From: Wurfbainia villosa
Taxonomy: Eukaryota; Streptophyta; Magnoliopsida; Zingiberales; Zingiberaceae
Reading direction: 5' to 3'
Length of the DNA stretch: 64,000 bases
Assembly (NCBI GenBank): GCA_025175895.1
Contig: CM046000.1
Coordinates: 67,236,720 to 67,300,719 of the forward strand
The notes under the pieces were generated by a model, which saw nothing but the letters and a program-made list of their open reading frames with translations, made no database searches and was not told the origin of the DNA. Within the stretch, counting starts at the first letter, position 1. Each line of letters starts with the position of its first letter. Position numbers and translations under genes: made by a program. Below, piece after piece: positions 1-10,146 of this stretch.

Positions 1-600
1 GAATCAAAATTCAGTCGCTAAATCTGATTTTTTTTAACCATTAAAGTTTAATATTTAGCGACCGAATTAAAATTCCGTCGCTAAATTAGCGACTGAATTT
101 TAATTCGGTCACTAATTAACGACCGAATTAAAAATCGGTCGCTAAATTTGATTTTTTTAAATCAGTAAAGTTTAATATTTAGCGACCGAATTAAAATTCG
201 ATCGCTAAATCTGATTTTTTTAAATCATTAAAATTTAATATTTAGCGACCGAATCAAAATTCGATTGCTAAATTTGATTTTTTTTAAAACAATAAAGTTT
301 AATATTTAGCGACCGAATTAAAATTCGATCGCTAAATTTAATTTTTTTAAATCAGTAAAGTTTAATATTTAGCGACCGAATTAAAATTCGGTCGCTAAAT
401 CTGATTTTTTTAAATAATTAAAATTTAATATTTAGCGACCGAATTAAAATTCGGTCGCTAAATTTATTTATTTTTTAAATCATTAAACTTTAATATTTAG
501 CGACCGAATTAAAATTCGATCGCTAAATCTGATTTTTTTAAACCATTGAAATTTAATACTTAGCGACGGAAATTTAAATTCCGTCGCTAAATACTATGTT
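1..600. repeat. CACTA left subterminal palindromic array
   Basis: About nine units spaced roughly 62-66 bp apart. Each holds an inverted repeat of the form TTTAGCGACCGAATT / AATTCGGTCGCTAAA, separated by AT-rich spacers such as CTGATTTTTTTAAATCATTAAA. Some units are mutated at the CG positions (TCGGTC to TCGATC). Only the last unit (about 561-590) has the GACGG/CCGTC form that dominates at the other end of the element. Confidence 0.85.
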
Positions 601-839
601 TTTTAATATAATTACATTAATTTTTAATAAAATAAATCTGTCCACATTAATAATATATTATAATAATATTTTTGAACACCAATTAATTTATTAATTAAAT
701 TTTAGATTTACCAATACAAATTACTCGATACAAAATGATCTCTAAATTGGAGACCGATTGGAAAACTTTATGAAGTTCGGTCTCTAACTACATTATTAAT
801 TGTAAAACTCTTTCGGCTTCAGAAAAATCTTATCCACTC
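601..839. other. AT-rich CACTA interior, nothing recognised
   Basis: AT-rich sequence joining the left palindromic array to the first GC-rich patch. It holds no open frame of note and no repeat that I recognise. Confidence 0.5.
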
Positions 840-1066
840 CATTGCTTCGTGACCTCATGAAGTTCAACCTCACGAAGCCAACGTTGTTCATGGACGCGGC
901 CAAGACGTCGCGCCGCCGAGGCCTTGGCAGCTCTTGTTGGTGTGCGCCGCGTGACACTTCTCCACATTGAGCCCGACGATGATGAAGAGGTTGTTGTCGA
1001 TCTCAAACGAGAAATTGGCGACGTTGATCATGGATGCGGCCAAGACGTCGCCGCCAGGTACTTACT
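840..1066. other. GC-rich gene-like fragment inside the CACTA element
   Basis: A 0.23 kb island much richer in GC than its surroundings. Read on the minus strand it stays open for about 55 codons, and a sequence close to GGCGACGTCTTGGCCGC occurs twice (about 895-912 and 1036-1053), so part of it is an internal duplication. Just outside, at 1058-1072, the minus strand shows a TTATATGCAG acceptor-like sequence. This looks like an exon piece of a host gene captured by the transposon. I do not recognise the source gene. Confidence 0.4.
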
Positions 1067-2800
1067 GCATATAAGAAAATTATTACATTATAATTAAAAT
1101 GAACAATACAAACTTTGCACATAAAAGAATCTACTTTTCTACAAGATCCAGATACCATAATTGATCAAAAGTTTAGATAGATAGGAAGTAATTTACCTCG
1201 TATAGAAATTCATAGGCATCATGTTGAACTCATTGCTTTGCCAGATTTATCCATTTCCTGAGATCATATTATTGAAAAAAGTGGACTACAAGATAATAAG
1301 TCATAGAAGCATTGGTAAATAAAAATGATTTTCTACACATATATTCTTATAATCTTATTTCTTACAAATTTTATATATAGTTAAGTAAAACCAATTAAGA
1401 AAATTAAAAGTTAGAATTTCAATAGAAGCCTTCTTCTAAAGAGATCTCTTAACCCAGAAATCTCAAATTAATGCTTTCACAAAAAATAGAAATTCATTAT
1501 ATATATTAAGTTAAATGATTTCGTTTCAAGCAACCATGATTAGATTTAAGTTTACTATCATAATGCACAATTTTTAACAATTAGAAATCTAAATTTAATC
1601 ATGGATCTGGTTGAAATTTTGTTTCAAGCAACCATGATGGACATATTATTTCAAATCAGAGATAGTTGTAGAATTGATTGTGAAAATTGTCTATCAAAGA
1701 TTTTGCATATCATACAAGAAAATTGGATTCAATTACCTAAAATAAGAAGAGATCATATTTTGATAAAAAAAACTTGACAATTTGATGGAACATCAATGAT
1801 ATTGTAATCTCTTCTTTGGTACGATGTTCATTTTATCTATTGATGAGTAGTTGCTCTGATGACCACTAGCCATAGGGGTCACAATGCACAGTGTAGACTG
1901 AATGAGATACCTATGCCACCCAACAGGCGAGTCAAGGGTGATTTCATGCATAAAAAGTGAGACATGTATATTTTCTCAGACTTAAATGATTTTTTACATT
2001 GATCCTCTGTCAAAATTCCAATTGGCCCAGATCAAGTAGTATCTATTGAAATGCATAATTCCAACACTGGCAATGCTTCATTCATCCACATTGTTACGTG
2101 ACTACATATTATGCCTTTAATATTATATTTTCACAATTTAAGGTTTCTTTGGTCAATAATATAGTAATTCAACTTGTTTTGATTTAGTGCAAACCTTAAC
2201 ACCTTCGAGAAAGCATAAAACAGACACCTCATATTCTCTCATTGTGGTTCTCTTTCCAGGAGGATACTTGAAAAGAATCTGCAGTTCCAATTTGAAAAAG
2301 CATGTAAGAGTAGTATTATTCCATAGGCATAAAAAAATATTAAGAGTAAAAATCACACTAATGGAATTCAGGAAAGAGTATCTAAAAATATAATTTTACT
2401 GAAGAGAAAAAATTGAGCATATGCAAACTATGTCAAAAAAAATTGGAGGGGTAATAAGACCCAAGTGAAACTAATAGGGCATAAATCCTAGTGGAAAATA
2501 AGAGAGGGTTGCAAGATTGCAATCACTTGAAATGTATGCTCAACTATTTCCAACACGAATATCAAAGGATATAGAACTGAAATACTAACCCATCTAAAAG
2601 AGATAGAAAATTACTTATTACATCTAGCTAATGTATTTTCTGACACTTGATTGTATATTGGGTTCTAACAGACAAGTAAAAATAAGTTTTAAAGCATTCC
2701 ACGATCGATTGCATCCTAAGTGGGAACTTAACCAATTAATAAAATAATTACTATGTTCAAAAATTAAGTACAAAATATTGGAAAAAAAATACAGTTTCCA
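1067..2800. other. AT-rich CACTA interior, intron-like filler
   Basis: AT-rich, without any open frame that resembles a known protein. One short segment is partly duplicated (GTTTCAAGCAACCATGAT at about 1524 and 1621). If the GC-rich patches on each side come from one captured gene, this stretch would be its introns, but nothing in the sequence proves that. Confidence 0.4.
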
Positions 2801-3150
2801 ATAGTTGGCCGGCATAATATCACTAGAAACAAATATAGAGCAAACATGTGTTTTTGGTTCCGAAGGAGGTGCATCGGCCTCATCGATGCTTTGTAGGAGG
2901 CGGCGTCGAATGGAGCTCATGAGATCAGCGACGTCGGGCGATCCACAAGCAGAGAGGAAGAAGGCGGCTCCGTCGTGTTGGGCACGGCAAGAGCGGTGGT
3001 ACGCCAGCCGCGACAACAATGGTGGGTGACCGCGGCGATGGCGGCGACGAGCTAAGCGAGGCGGTCTTGTGAGCACGGCGTGGCGCGCGGCGTGACGATG
3101 GCTGAACTGCTACCGTGGGTGGCGGCGGAGGAAGAGGAACAGGGGTCATG
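2801..3150 (-). other. GC-rich exon-like fragment (possible captured gene 5' part)
   Basis: A second GC-rich island. On the minus strand an ATG at 3149 opens a 74-codon frame rich in proline, serine and arginine. An overlapping 150-codon frame (3076-2624) begins GC-rich and runs into AT-rich DNA near 2840, as an exon would run into an intron. The composition resembles the first exon of a GC-rich plant gene. No domain is recognisable. It could be a transduplicated gene fragment or chance open sequence. Confidence 0.35.
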
Positions 3151-3224
3151 CGCAGAAAAATCTAAACCTAGCGTGACTCATTGCGTAAAAATATAAACTT
3201 ATCATAAATTAATTAATCAAATTA

Positions 3225-3703
3225 ATTATTTTAACGACCGAAATTAAATTTGGTCGTTAAATAATAGTCAATTAAATTATTATAATTAGTGACGGAATTA
3301 TATTTCCGTCGGTAATTAGCGACGGAATTATATTTCCGTCTTTAATAATTAACGACGGAATTAAATTTCCGTCGCTAATTACCAACGGATTAAATTTCCG
3401 TCGCTAATTAACGATGGAATTATATTTCCGTCGTTATTAATTAACGACGGAAGTAAATTTCCGTCGCTAATTAGCGACGGAATTATATATCCGTCGTTAA
3501 TAATTAACGACGGAATTAAATTTCCGTCGCTAATTAGCGACGAAATTTAAAATCGGTCGTTAATTAGCGACCGATTAAATTATCGGTCACTAATTAACGA
3601 TCGAAAATTTAATCGGTCGCTAATTAGCGACCGATTTTAAATTCCGTCGCTAATTAGCGACGGAATTAAAATTCGGTCGCTAATTCGGTCGCTAAAATAG
3701 AGA
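3225..3703. repeat. CACTA right subterminal palindromic array
   Basis: Dense array of palindromes with spacing of about 25-45 bp, much tighter than at the left side. Two classes alternate: GACGGAATT...AATTTCCGTC in the inner part and GACCGA...TCGGTC towards the tip. Cores are joined by TAATTAGC or TAATTAAC linkers. The array ends 1 bp before the CACTA terminal repeat. Confidence 0.85.
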
Positions 3704-3716
3704 TTTTTTTGTAGTG
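3704..3716 (-). repeat. CACTA terminal inverted repeat (right end)
   Basis: The plus strand reads TTTTTTTGTAGTG; its complement starts with CACTACAAAAAAA. The bases TTA at 3717-3719 are the candidate 3-bp target duplication, which cannot be confirmed without the left end. Confidence 0.8.
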
Positions 3717-3929
3717 TTACACGTCTCCACCTCTTTATTTGCCAACAATGCCCATGTGTCTCTTCATCCCTCTCACTAACATCTCAAATTCCTTGGCCAT
3801 CATTATCCATCCTTGTCGAAGACTCTTTAAAGTGGCTCCTCGCCTGCCTCTTTCGGCTATTTTGCACTCATTTCTCCTTCTCATGCAATCTCTTCTTCTT
3901 CTCAAGTAAAAAACTAGCAACCCTTTTTC

Positions 3930-4153
3930 ATGGCTTCTTCCTCAAAAACATCCTCAGGACCCGCTAGTTTCCCCTAGTTCGCAACCCTTACTTCCTAATT
4001 AACTCCCTCCCATTCCTTTGGCCACCATAGTATGAGTATGTGGTGAAAACCATCCCCCTTCTTTTTCTCAAGTCTACTGATCACCCCCATCCTCCTCCTC
4101 CTAGTTGCCACTGCCAATTCAAAGGTGGTTTTCACTTGCCCATCCCTTCTATT
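3930..4153 (+). pseudogene. 5' part of an old gag-like or transposon-associated gene, broken by a solo LTR
   Basis: An ATG at 3930 opens a serine-rich start (MASSSKTSSGPASFP) followed by stops. A second frame, open from 4040, enters a stretch containing FKGGFHLPIPS. This resembles the conserved N-terminal domain of large plant gag-like/transposon-associated proteins, in which a phenylalanine/leucine-rich block is followed by a proline-containing turn; that comparison is from memory. If the solo LTR and one copy of its target duplication are removed, the frame runs on directly into 6179. The gene has premature TAG/TAA codons and is not functional. The identity is tentative; the continuity of frame across the insertion is directly visible. 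Confidence 0.5.
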
Positions 4154-6178
4154 TGTTGGGAGGGGAAACTTCGCTTCCCCTTTCAACTTAGTCACTTGTT
4201 CATGGCGATCCCTTCTACGTCCCCGGATAAAAAATTTTATCCTTGACAAGAGGGATTGCCCAAGCAACCTTGTCATTGTCGTGCTATTCGTTTAGAGTGG
4301 TCACTTGAACAAATTTGTTGTTCAAGCGACCAACCTCTATTCCACGAATAGCCGCGGAATAGACGATGTACGGATCGCCGACTTTTATATTTATGTTCGG
4401 GGTCCAAGTATATTTAGTCACATACATAAAGTAAACAACCACATACAACATGCATATAATTGAAAAACAATTATAGACATAATACAAAAGAACACTAATC
4501 AAAATAAACAAGATTATACCTCTTGTTATACCTCTTGATCTTCTATTGTATGTCCTTCCTCCTTTTGGACGTCGTGTGGGCGACGATCTTCCAAAAGTTG
4601 GAGCCTCCTAGATCACCAATCTTCCTTTCCTTGTTCACTCCGAACAAAGGAAGATCATAAAACAAAACACTTCTTCCTATCTAGAACCGGCCACCAAGTC
4701 AATAGACTCGATGTTACCGCCGGCCAAGGAAGAGAACATGGAGTATAGGAACCGGCCAAAGGAGAAACAATGAGAGCATGGGCGCCGACCACCACTTGTA
4801 GAAGAAAAAAGAAAACCAATCTTCACCTTGTAGCCATCCAAAACCCTAGCCCTAGCTCTCCTAATTGCAGGCCAAGGAAGAGGGGAAGAAGGATAGGATG
4901 AGCACTGGCCAAAGTATATGGAAGAAGGATAGGTTGCCGGCCAAACCTTGGAAGAAGAAGAAAAGGCCTTCTCCTCTTGTTGCCGCCCACAACCAACACC
5001 CAAAACCTTAGCCGCCCACTCCTAATCCTAACCCTAATGGGATTGCTTGCCGCCCAAGGGAAGCAAACCCTAATGCCATCCATTGAGTTGCCGTCCAAGC
5101 CATCATCCCATATTTATAGAGTTAGGTTCATCCCTTCTTTTAATCTCCACCATTGGTTCCAGGGATTTAATCTCTACCGTCGGATCTAGAGATTTAATCT
5201 CAACCGTCGGATCTAGAGATTTAATCTCTACCATTGGATCTAGAGTTTTGTTTTCATCTATTGGATCTAAGCTTCATGAGGTATTAATAGGCTACAATAG
5301 AGACCATGAGGAGGAGTTGGATCTTGGCCACCCAATGGATCAAGCCCACATAAAGTCCAATCCATTAATGATTATCCATTTCACTAGAGGATTATCATTG
5401 ATCTACCTCACCAACCCCCATAAGTTAATATGTGCTTCATATATTATTTGTACATTTTCTCCCCGTGTTTAAGATCTCGAATGTCCGTCGATTAATTAAT
5501 TTACTGACCATTAATTAATCAACATCTAACTCCATGAGTAGTACCACTCAACCTTATCATCATGCCGGACCAAGTCCACCTGCAGGATTTACATGATGAA
5601 CCTTATGAGCTCCTCAAGGGGACATCATCATCCTAATATATAGGACACGGTTTCCTCCTATAATCAACGGCACACCATATAAATAATATCATTTCCCAAC
5701 TTACCGAGCCTATCGATTTAATCTATAAATCTCGCCCATTGGTAAATCAAAGAAATGAATACTAAGTATATGTGCCCGTTATTATATCGGGATTAAGAGC
5801 ATGTACAAAATAATATCTGATGTCTGATTCAATTATGTAGTCAGCAATAAATCGAATCACCTCTAAGTCGGTCCTGCTCAATACACACAAAGTGCACTAG
5901 TGTGATTCTATGGTCAAGACAAACCAATACCAAATCACACTACAACCATTTCGATGGTTTGTCCAAAGCCATCTCGGTCATGAGCCTTTACTTATACTTT
6001 ACAAGGAGCCGATAACATGATCTCCCGTGTGACACCACACACCATGTTATCTACAATGTAATGTATTAGACAATATTGCATAACCATAAAAATACAAATA
6101 ATGATCATGTGATTCTTATTTCAAAATAAAGATGTTCATACAAAAGATAGACTTTTCAGTATATATTCCAACACTATT
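4149..6178 (-). mobile_element. Solo LTR of the copia A family with 5-bp target duplication
   Basis: The LTR body is 4154-6173 and starts TGTTGGGAGG and ends TATTCCAACA. It is flanked by CTATT at 4149-4153 and 6174-6178. It matches the LTRs of element A (27337-29418 and 33961-36043) along most of its length, including the segment with CCGCGGAA...GACGAT...CGGATCGCCGA, the 27-bp repeats and the TTCAGTATATATTCCAACA end. The plus-strand left terminus differs from A, so it is a diverged subfamily. No internal region or second LTR is present, so the element was reduced by LTR-LTR recombination. Orientation is set by comparison with A. Confidence 0.85.
5138..5275 (-). repeat. 27-bp tandem repeats in the solo LTR promoter region
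   Basis: About five 27-bp units of the type ATCTCAACCGTCGGATCTAG + AGATTTA. In the orientation of the element they sit just upstream of a TATA-like sequence (complement of TTTATA at 5112-5117). Element A has about eleven units at the same place. Two of the five units here keep GTCGG (CCGAC on the sense strand). Confidence 0.8.
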
Positions 6179-6694
6179 CACCTTCACATTTTATCTTTTT
6201 ATTAAAAACCACTAAACGAATTTGCCTCGAGTGCCTTCAGCATCTTGCCCCGTGTAGTCATGATCTTTTTCTTCACCCACCTACCCACTCCTATATCTTA
6301 TTTGGAGGTGTGGCATATCGACCTCCTTGAGCTTCCTGACCTCAAGGAATGTCACTTCTGTTGTCCCTTCTCTTCCACTCTACATACCCTTGGGGACCAA
6401 TATTACAATATTCGTACACTTCTAGATAATTGTCTTTTCAATCGCTTTCGATTATCCCCTTTTACTGTTGATGATTTGACCCTGATAAGTACTACCTTTG
6501 GTTGAGGTAGAGATTCAAGTTCTCTCTCAACCGACCACCTCACCTCCTTGCGCACCCATTCCAATCCAACTCACCCCACAAAGTTTTCGCTAAGAGGAAA
6601 AAAGGAGGCCCAGGACCATCCGTAGACCCTTCCACTCCTAGCTCTGCCTCTCCTTCATCTTCCCTTGCACATTCCACCCATCGACGACTTCGAC
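6179..6694 (+). pseudogene. Continuation of the gag-like pseudogene, cut by the gypsy element
   Basis: The same reading frame as 4040-4153 continues after the solo LTR, through a block containing KPLNEFASSAFSIL, then VWHIDLLELPDLKECHFCCP, and on towards PPIDDFD just before the gypsy insertion. I count in-frame stops at about 6212 (TAA), 6503 (TGA) and 6629 (TAG); all could derive from CAA, TGG and CAG by C-to-T or G-to-A change. The arrangement is like plant gag-like proteins that start with a conserved globular domain followed by a variable tail; function is not assignable. Confidence 0.5.
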
Positions 6695-7996
6695 TGTCAA
6701 GTCTCGAAAAATAATAATAATAATAATAATAACAATACTAAAATGATAAAAATACACGGGCAAATATCATTGGAAAAGGGGGATAAATTTCGGGGTCTAT
6801 TTACACCCCAAATAATCACAGTTGAGGGGCATGAAGGGGAAAAACCCTAAAACCCATTTAACCGGCCGAACCCTATTTATTTTCCTTTTCTTTTTTTCTT
6901 TTTCCCCTTCGCTCCGTTCGCGCGACCCTCCTTCTGCCGGCGAGCCGCCGCAGACGACGAAAGAGGCGATCGCCGAATCCCTGCCGCCGGAGTCAACGCC
7001 AACCTACCGGAGCTACACCGACCTTCCTCCTTCCTCTTCACGGTGAGTAGTCTTTGGCTAGGGTTGTCGAGGGCGGTGAATCCAACAGATTCTCGTTGGG
7101 ATGGTCGCGACGAGTTGGAGTCGGGGTGTTAGGGATTGAAGCGTGCCGGTGAGTGGGATTTCCGATTAGGTTCTAGCAGGCTTCCGCGGTGGATTACCGG
7201 TGTTGTTGGGGATGGGTTGAGCTAGGGAGAACGGTGGAGTTGGCTATCCGACGACTAGGTGGAGGTGATAGGCGGAGAGTCACGGGAAGGGGATTAGGGC
7301 CTTCAATCTTGGAGCTGAAGAAGGGGGTTCTCGATGGGGGGGAAGGATTAGAATTCGGTGGTTTTGGGGATTTCATCGTGCCAGTGGAATGGGTTGCCAG
7401 ATGGTGTTCTAGGGCATAGGGAAGTTGGAAGTTTGGGTGGAGACGGAGTGATGGCAACCAGTATTTATTTTTTGTCGAGGGAGGTGAGGAGAAGAGAGAT
7501 CTCGGGAGGTGGCTAGGAATTAAATCATTGGGCTATAATGGGAATTCTAGATGGTGGTGATCGAACCGGTGGATTAGGGTTCTCGGCAGGTGAAGAGCAG
7601 GGGAAAGGGAATGGGTAAACAGATTGGTGTCATTGGAAGGGAAGGGGATCGGTTTAGGATTTTAGGATCATATTCGATGAATTTAAGCGTGGATTAGTAT
7701 GGAGGGTTTCATCCGGTAGGGGGATAATAACGGAGTATACACATGTTGGGGTCCTAATGAATTGGGTGAGCCGAGCGATGTATATGAGGGTTAAATCTTC
7801 AATTAATAGCCAGATAAATGTTTAATAGAGGCAAGGAGTAGTTTGTTGGAAATGAATCAGCATGCTAGGATGGATAGAAAAGTTAGTATGTAAATGAGCT
7901 TTATGCGTAGATGATTCTGTTATATGTGTTCTCGATCAAGATGTTTAGTTAATCCTTTATAAGATTTTTCGTAATGTAAATGATTTATAATATGTG

Positions 7997-8312
7997 ATAA
8001 ATATCGTCTACCTGTGTATGAGGTTAGATGCTATATGTATATGTGAGTAATTACCATCTACCTGTGTATGAGGTTAGATGCTATATGTATATGTGTGTAA
8101 TTACCATCTACCTGTGTATGAGGTTAGATGCTATATATAGTTATATATAATTGTTCACCCATGATGTTTAATGTTATTATTTTTAGCTAAATGTTCATGA
8201 TCTCTCTTGTGCTTGATGTTATGTGAATATGTTATATTATCATCGACCTGTGTTTTTGGTTAGACACTATATGTACATGTGTGTAATTAACATCTCCGTG
8301 TGTATGTGGTTA
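7997..8312. repeat. About 50-bp tandem repeats in the gypsy LTR
   Basis: Three good units with CTACCTGTGTATGAGGTTAG spaced exactly 50 bp (CTACCTG at 8008, 8058, 8108), followed by degenerate copies at about 8245 and 8295. Each unit ends in alternating TA/TG sequence, and the last copy grades into the TA microsatellite. Confidence 0.85.
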
Positions 8313-8314
8313 GA

Positions 8315-8410
<96 letters not shown>
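8313..8410. repeat. (TA)n microsatellite
   Basis: An almost uninterrupted run of TA dinucleotides about 97 bp long. It seems to have grown from the TATA-rich end of the 50-bp repeat. Such runs are prone to length errors in sequencing, so the exact count should not be trusted. Confidence 0.97.
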
Positions 8411-9257
8411 TCGTCCACTCATGATGTTCTATGTTATCCTTCTGTGACTGAGTATGATAGAAAATGACAGAAATTCTTATTTAACTAACTGTATGTACAT
8501 GAGCATTAGTGGTGCCTGGACGGGTCGGGCTCCCCGGGTTGAGCTCCGGGGAGGGCCCCCCAAATTGACAGATTGACTGATGACTGATGACTGATTCCCT
8601 TAGTTTCTTTCTAGAGGTACCTCAGGATTGCACAAGAAAATAAGGTATTTAGTAGCTCGAGTATTTTAAATGCATAATGTGAGGTACCACGAGGGTTTAT
8701 GTTAGATGATTAGCATAACAGAAAGACATGATTGGGTTCGCAGTACTGGTTATTATGACATGTTGTTAACTGTATTGGTTATGTTTCATATTGACTTACA
8801 GAACGTGTAACCGAAAATGCATGTTGAGCTACAGTAGTTTACATTTACAGTTGTAGAGATATATATTTTCTGTTGAATTTTCCTCCCTGTGTATATCCCT
8901 ATCATTGATCTACTTACTGGGCTATGAACTCATGATGTCACATAACAATTTCAGGTAGGGATCCGGGTACTCAGATTGAGACGCAGGAAGCGGAGGTGGT
9001 GTGACTGAGGAGATGATGATGAGCATGGCACACATTGTCCGGGGCATCTACGTAACAGTGTTTCCAGTTTGAGGGGAGATGATTTTGATGTTCTATTTTT
9101 CTTCAGTTGAGAGGGTATAGTGTGTGTAGTTGAGACTGCTAAACTGAATGGAATAAAATAAACTTGGAGCCGGGTGTTTCGTTCTTGAGTATAATTGGGT
9201 AATATTGATGTGTGATTTGGGATTAAGTATATGCATACTGGGTTAGGTCTTTTCAGT

Positions 9258-9269
9258 TGGTATCAGAGC
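9258..9269 (+). other. Primer binding site of G
   Basis: TGGTATCAGAGC, two bases after the LTR end, complementary to the 3' end of plant initiator methionine tRNA. Confidence 0.9.
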
Positions 9270-9441
9270 AAACGATCCTAAAGGACAGTGTGTGCATGCA
9301 ATCGCATCAAGGACTCAGATACATCCATCTCCGCGTTTGTAAGCTTTAAATTTACTTTTCAAGTAGTAGTCTTAATGTAATCATGTTTAGGTTTATGTAC
9401 AAATTGGAGATAACGATGCAGGTATTGGGTTTTATAGGAGA

Positions 9442-10146
9442 ATGGCGGGCCGAAGAAACAATGGTGAAGTGGGGCAGAGTAGTCAGTTTCTCGCTGAGCT
9501 TGCCGCAATTATGCAGGAACAGAGTCGGATTCAGGGAGAACAAATCCAACAGCTGTTGAGAGCCAGGGAGCATGGAAACACCCACAGTGGTCCCACAGCC
9601 AGTGTGAACCCAGTTTACAAGCAGTTCAGGGATCTTGGACCGATAGAGTTTAAGGGAAGTACAAACCCGATTGTGGCAGAAGGATGGATACGATCATTGG
9701 AGACGATATATGACTTCATGCAGCTTACGGATGCTGACAAGGTGAGGTGCGCCATATTCATGTTGCGAGCCGATGCTCGGATATGGTGGGAGGGTGCACG
9801 TTCAGCGGTGGATTTAGCTACAGTTACTTGGGTTGAATTCAAGGAGGTATTTTATGGTAAATACTTCGCGACACGAACCGAATGGCGAGGAATTCCTAGA
9901 GCCCGCCAGGACGAGACGGTGGTGAGTATGTCGGGGAATTCGAGAAGGCGGTATTTTGTACCTATGATTGCGATCAACCGAGAGGAGCCGAAACATTTCA
10001 CTGAGGGATTGAGGGCAGCCATTCGCCATGATGTCAGGGTGAGTCGAGTTACCACCTTCAGAGAGGCTGTGGATCAGGCTCTGATGGCAGAGAGGGACAG
10101 GAATGACATGATAAAGGAAGTACAGGCTAAGAGGTCTAGTTACTAG
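9442..10146 (+). pseudogene. gag: gag (capsid part) of gypsy element G
   Basis: An ATG at 9442 opens 234 codons. The N-terminus is glutamine/glutamate-rich with a likely helix (residues 14-40). The capsid core follows, with FKGSTNP, GWIRSLETIYDFM and the RIWWEGAR block typical of plant chromovirus Gag. It ends at TAG (10144-10146), where related elements read on into the nucleocapsid; CAG-to-TAG is the simple explanation. The protein would form the virus-like particle. Some residues around 155-175 look disturbed by small indels, so the capsid C-terminal half is also altered. Confidence 0.8.

Larger units (their letters stand above)
1..3716. mobile_element. Non-autonomous CACTA (En/Spm-type) transposon, left end outside window
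   Basis: The right terminus at 3704-3716 reads, on the minus strand, CACTACAAAAAAA, the hallmark CACTA terminal inverted repeat. Both flanks of the interior hold palindromic subterminal arrays (1-600 and about 3225-3700), as expected for binding sites of a CACTA transposase. No transposase (TNPA/TNPD-like) reading frame is visible in the 2.6 kb between the arrays, so the copy looks non-autonomous and would need a transposase in trans. The interior is AT-rich with two GC-rich gene-like patches. The left terminus and the 3-bp target duplication cannot be checked because the array already starts at base 1. Confidence 0.8.
6695..9255 (+). repeat. 5' LTR of gypsy element G
   Basis: Runs from TGTCAAGTCT to ...GGTCTTTTCA, 2561 bp, immediately before the primer binding site. 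It includes a telo-box AAACCCTAA at 6842-6850, a GC-rich stretch at 6910-7040 that would fall in the transcribed part, a 50-bp tandem repeat block and a TA microsatellite. Its first 1.1 kb recur at 13794-14885. Confidence 0.88.

Noticed and set aside
1..600. CRISPR-like regular array
   Set aside because: Repeats are palindromic with AT-rich near-constant spacers and lie next to a CACTA terminus in plant DNA.
840..1066. Resemblance of the captured fragment to a wall-associated kinase extracellular domain
   Set aside because: Only a short hydrophobic stretch is similar; cysteines expected in that domain are not in place, so I give no family.
2187..2393. Short open frames on both strands at 2153-2393
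   Set aside because: Low-complexity AT-rich transposon interior, no family resemblance, overlapping on both strands.
4677..5098. Overlapping minus-strand frames of 91-108 codons in the solo LTR
   Set aside because: They match the CCGCC-rich part of the A-family LTR; frames are not kept between copies.
8223..8447. Open frame rich in YIYIYI
   Set aside because: Product of the TA microsatellite.
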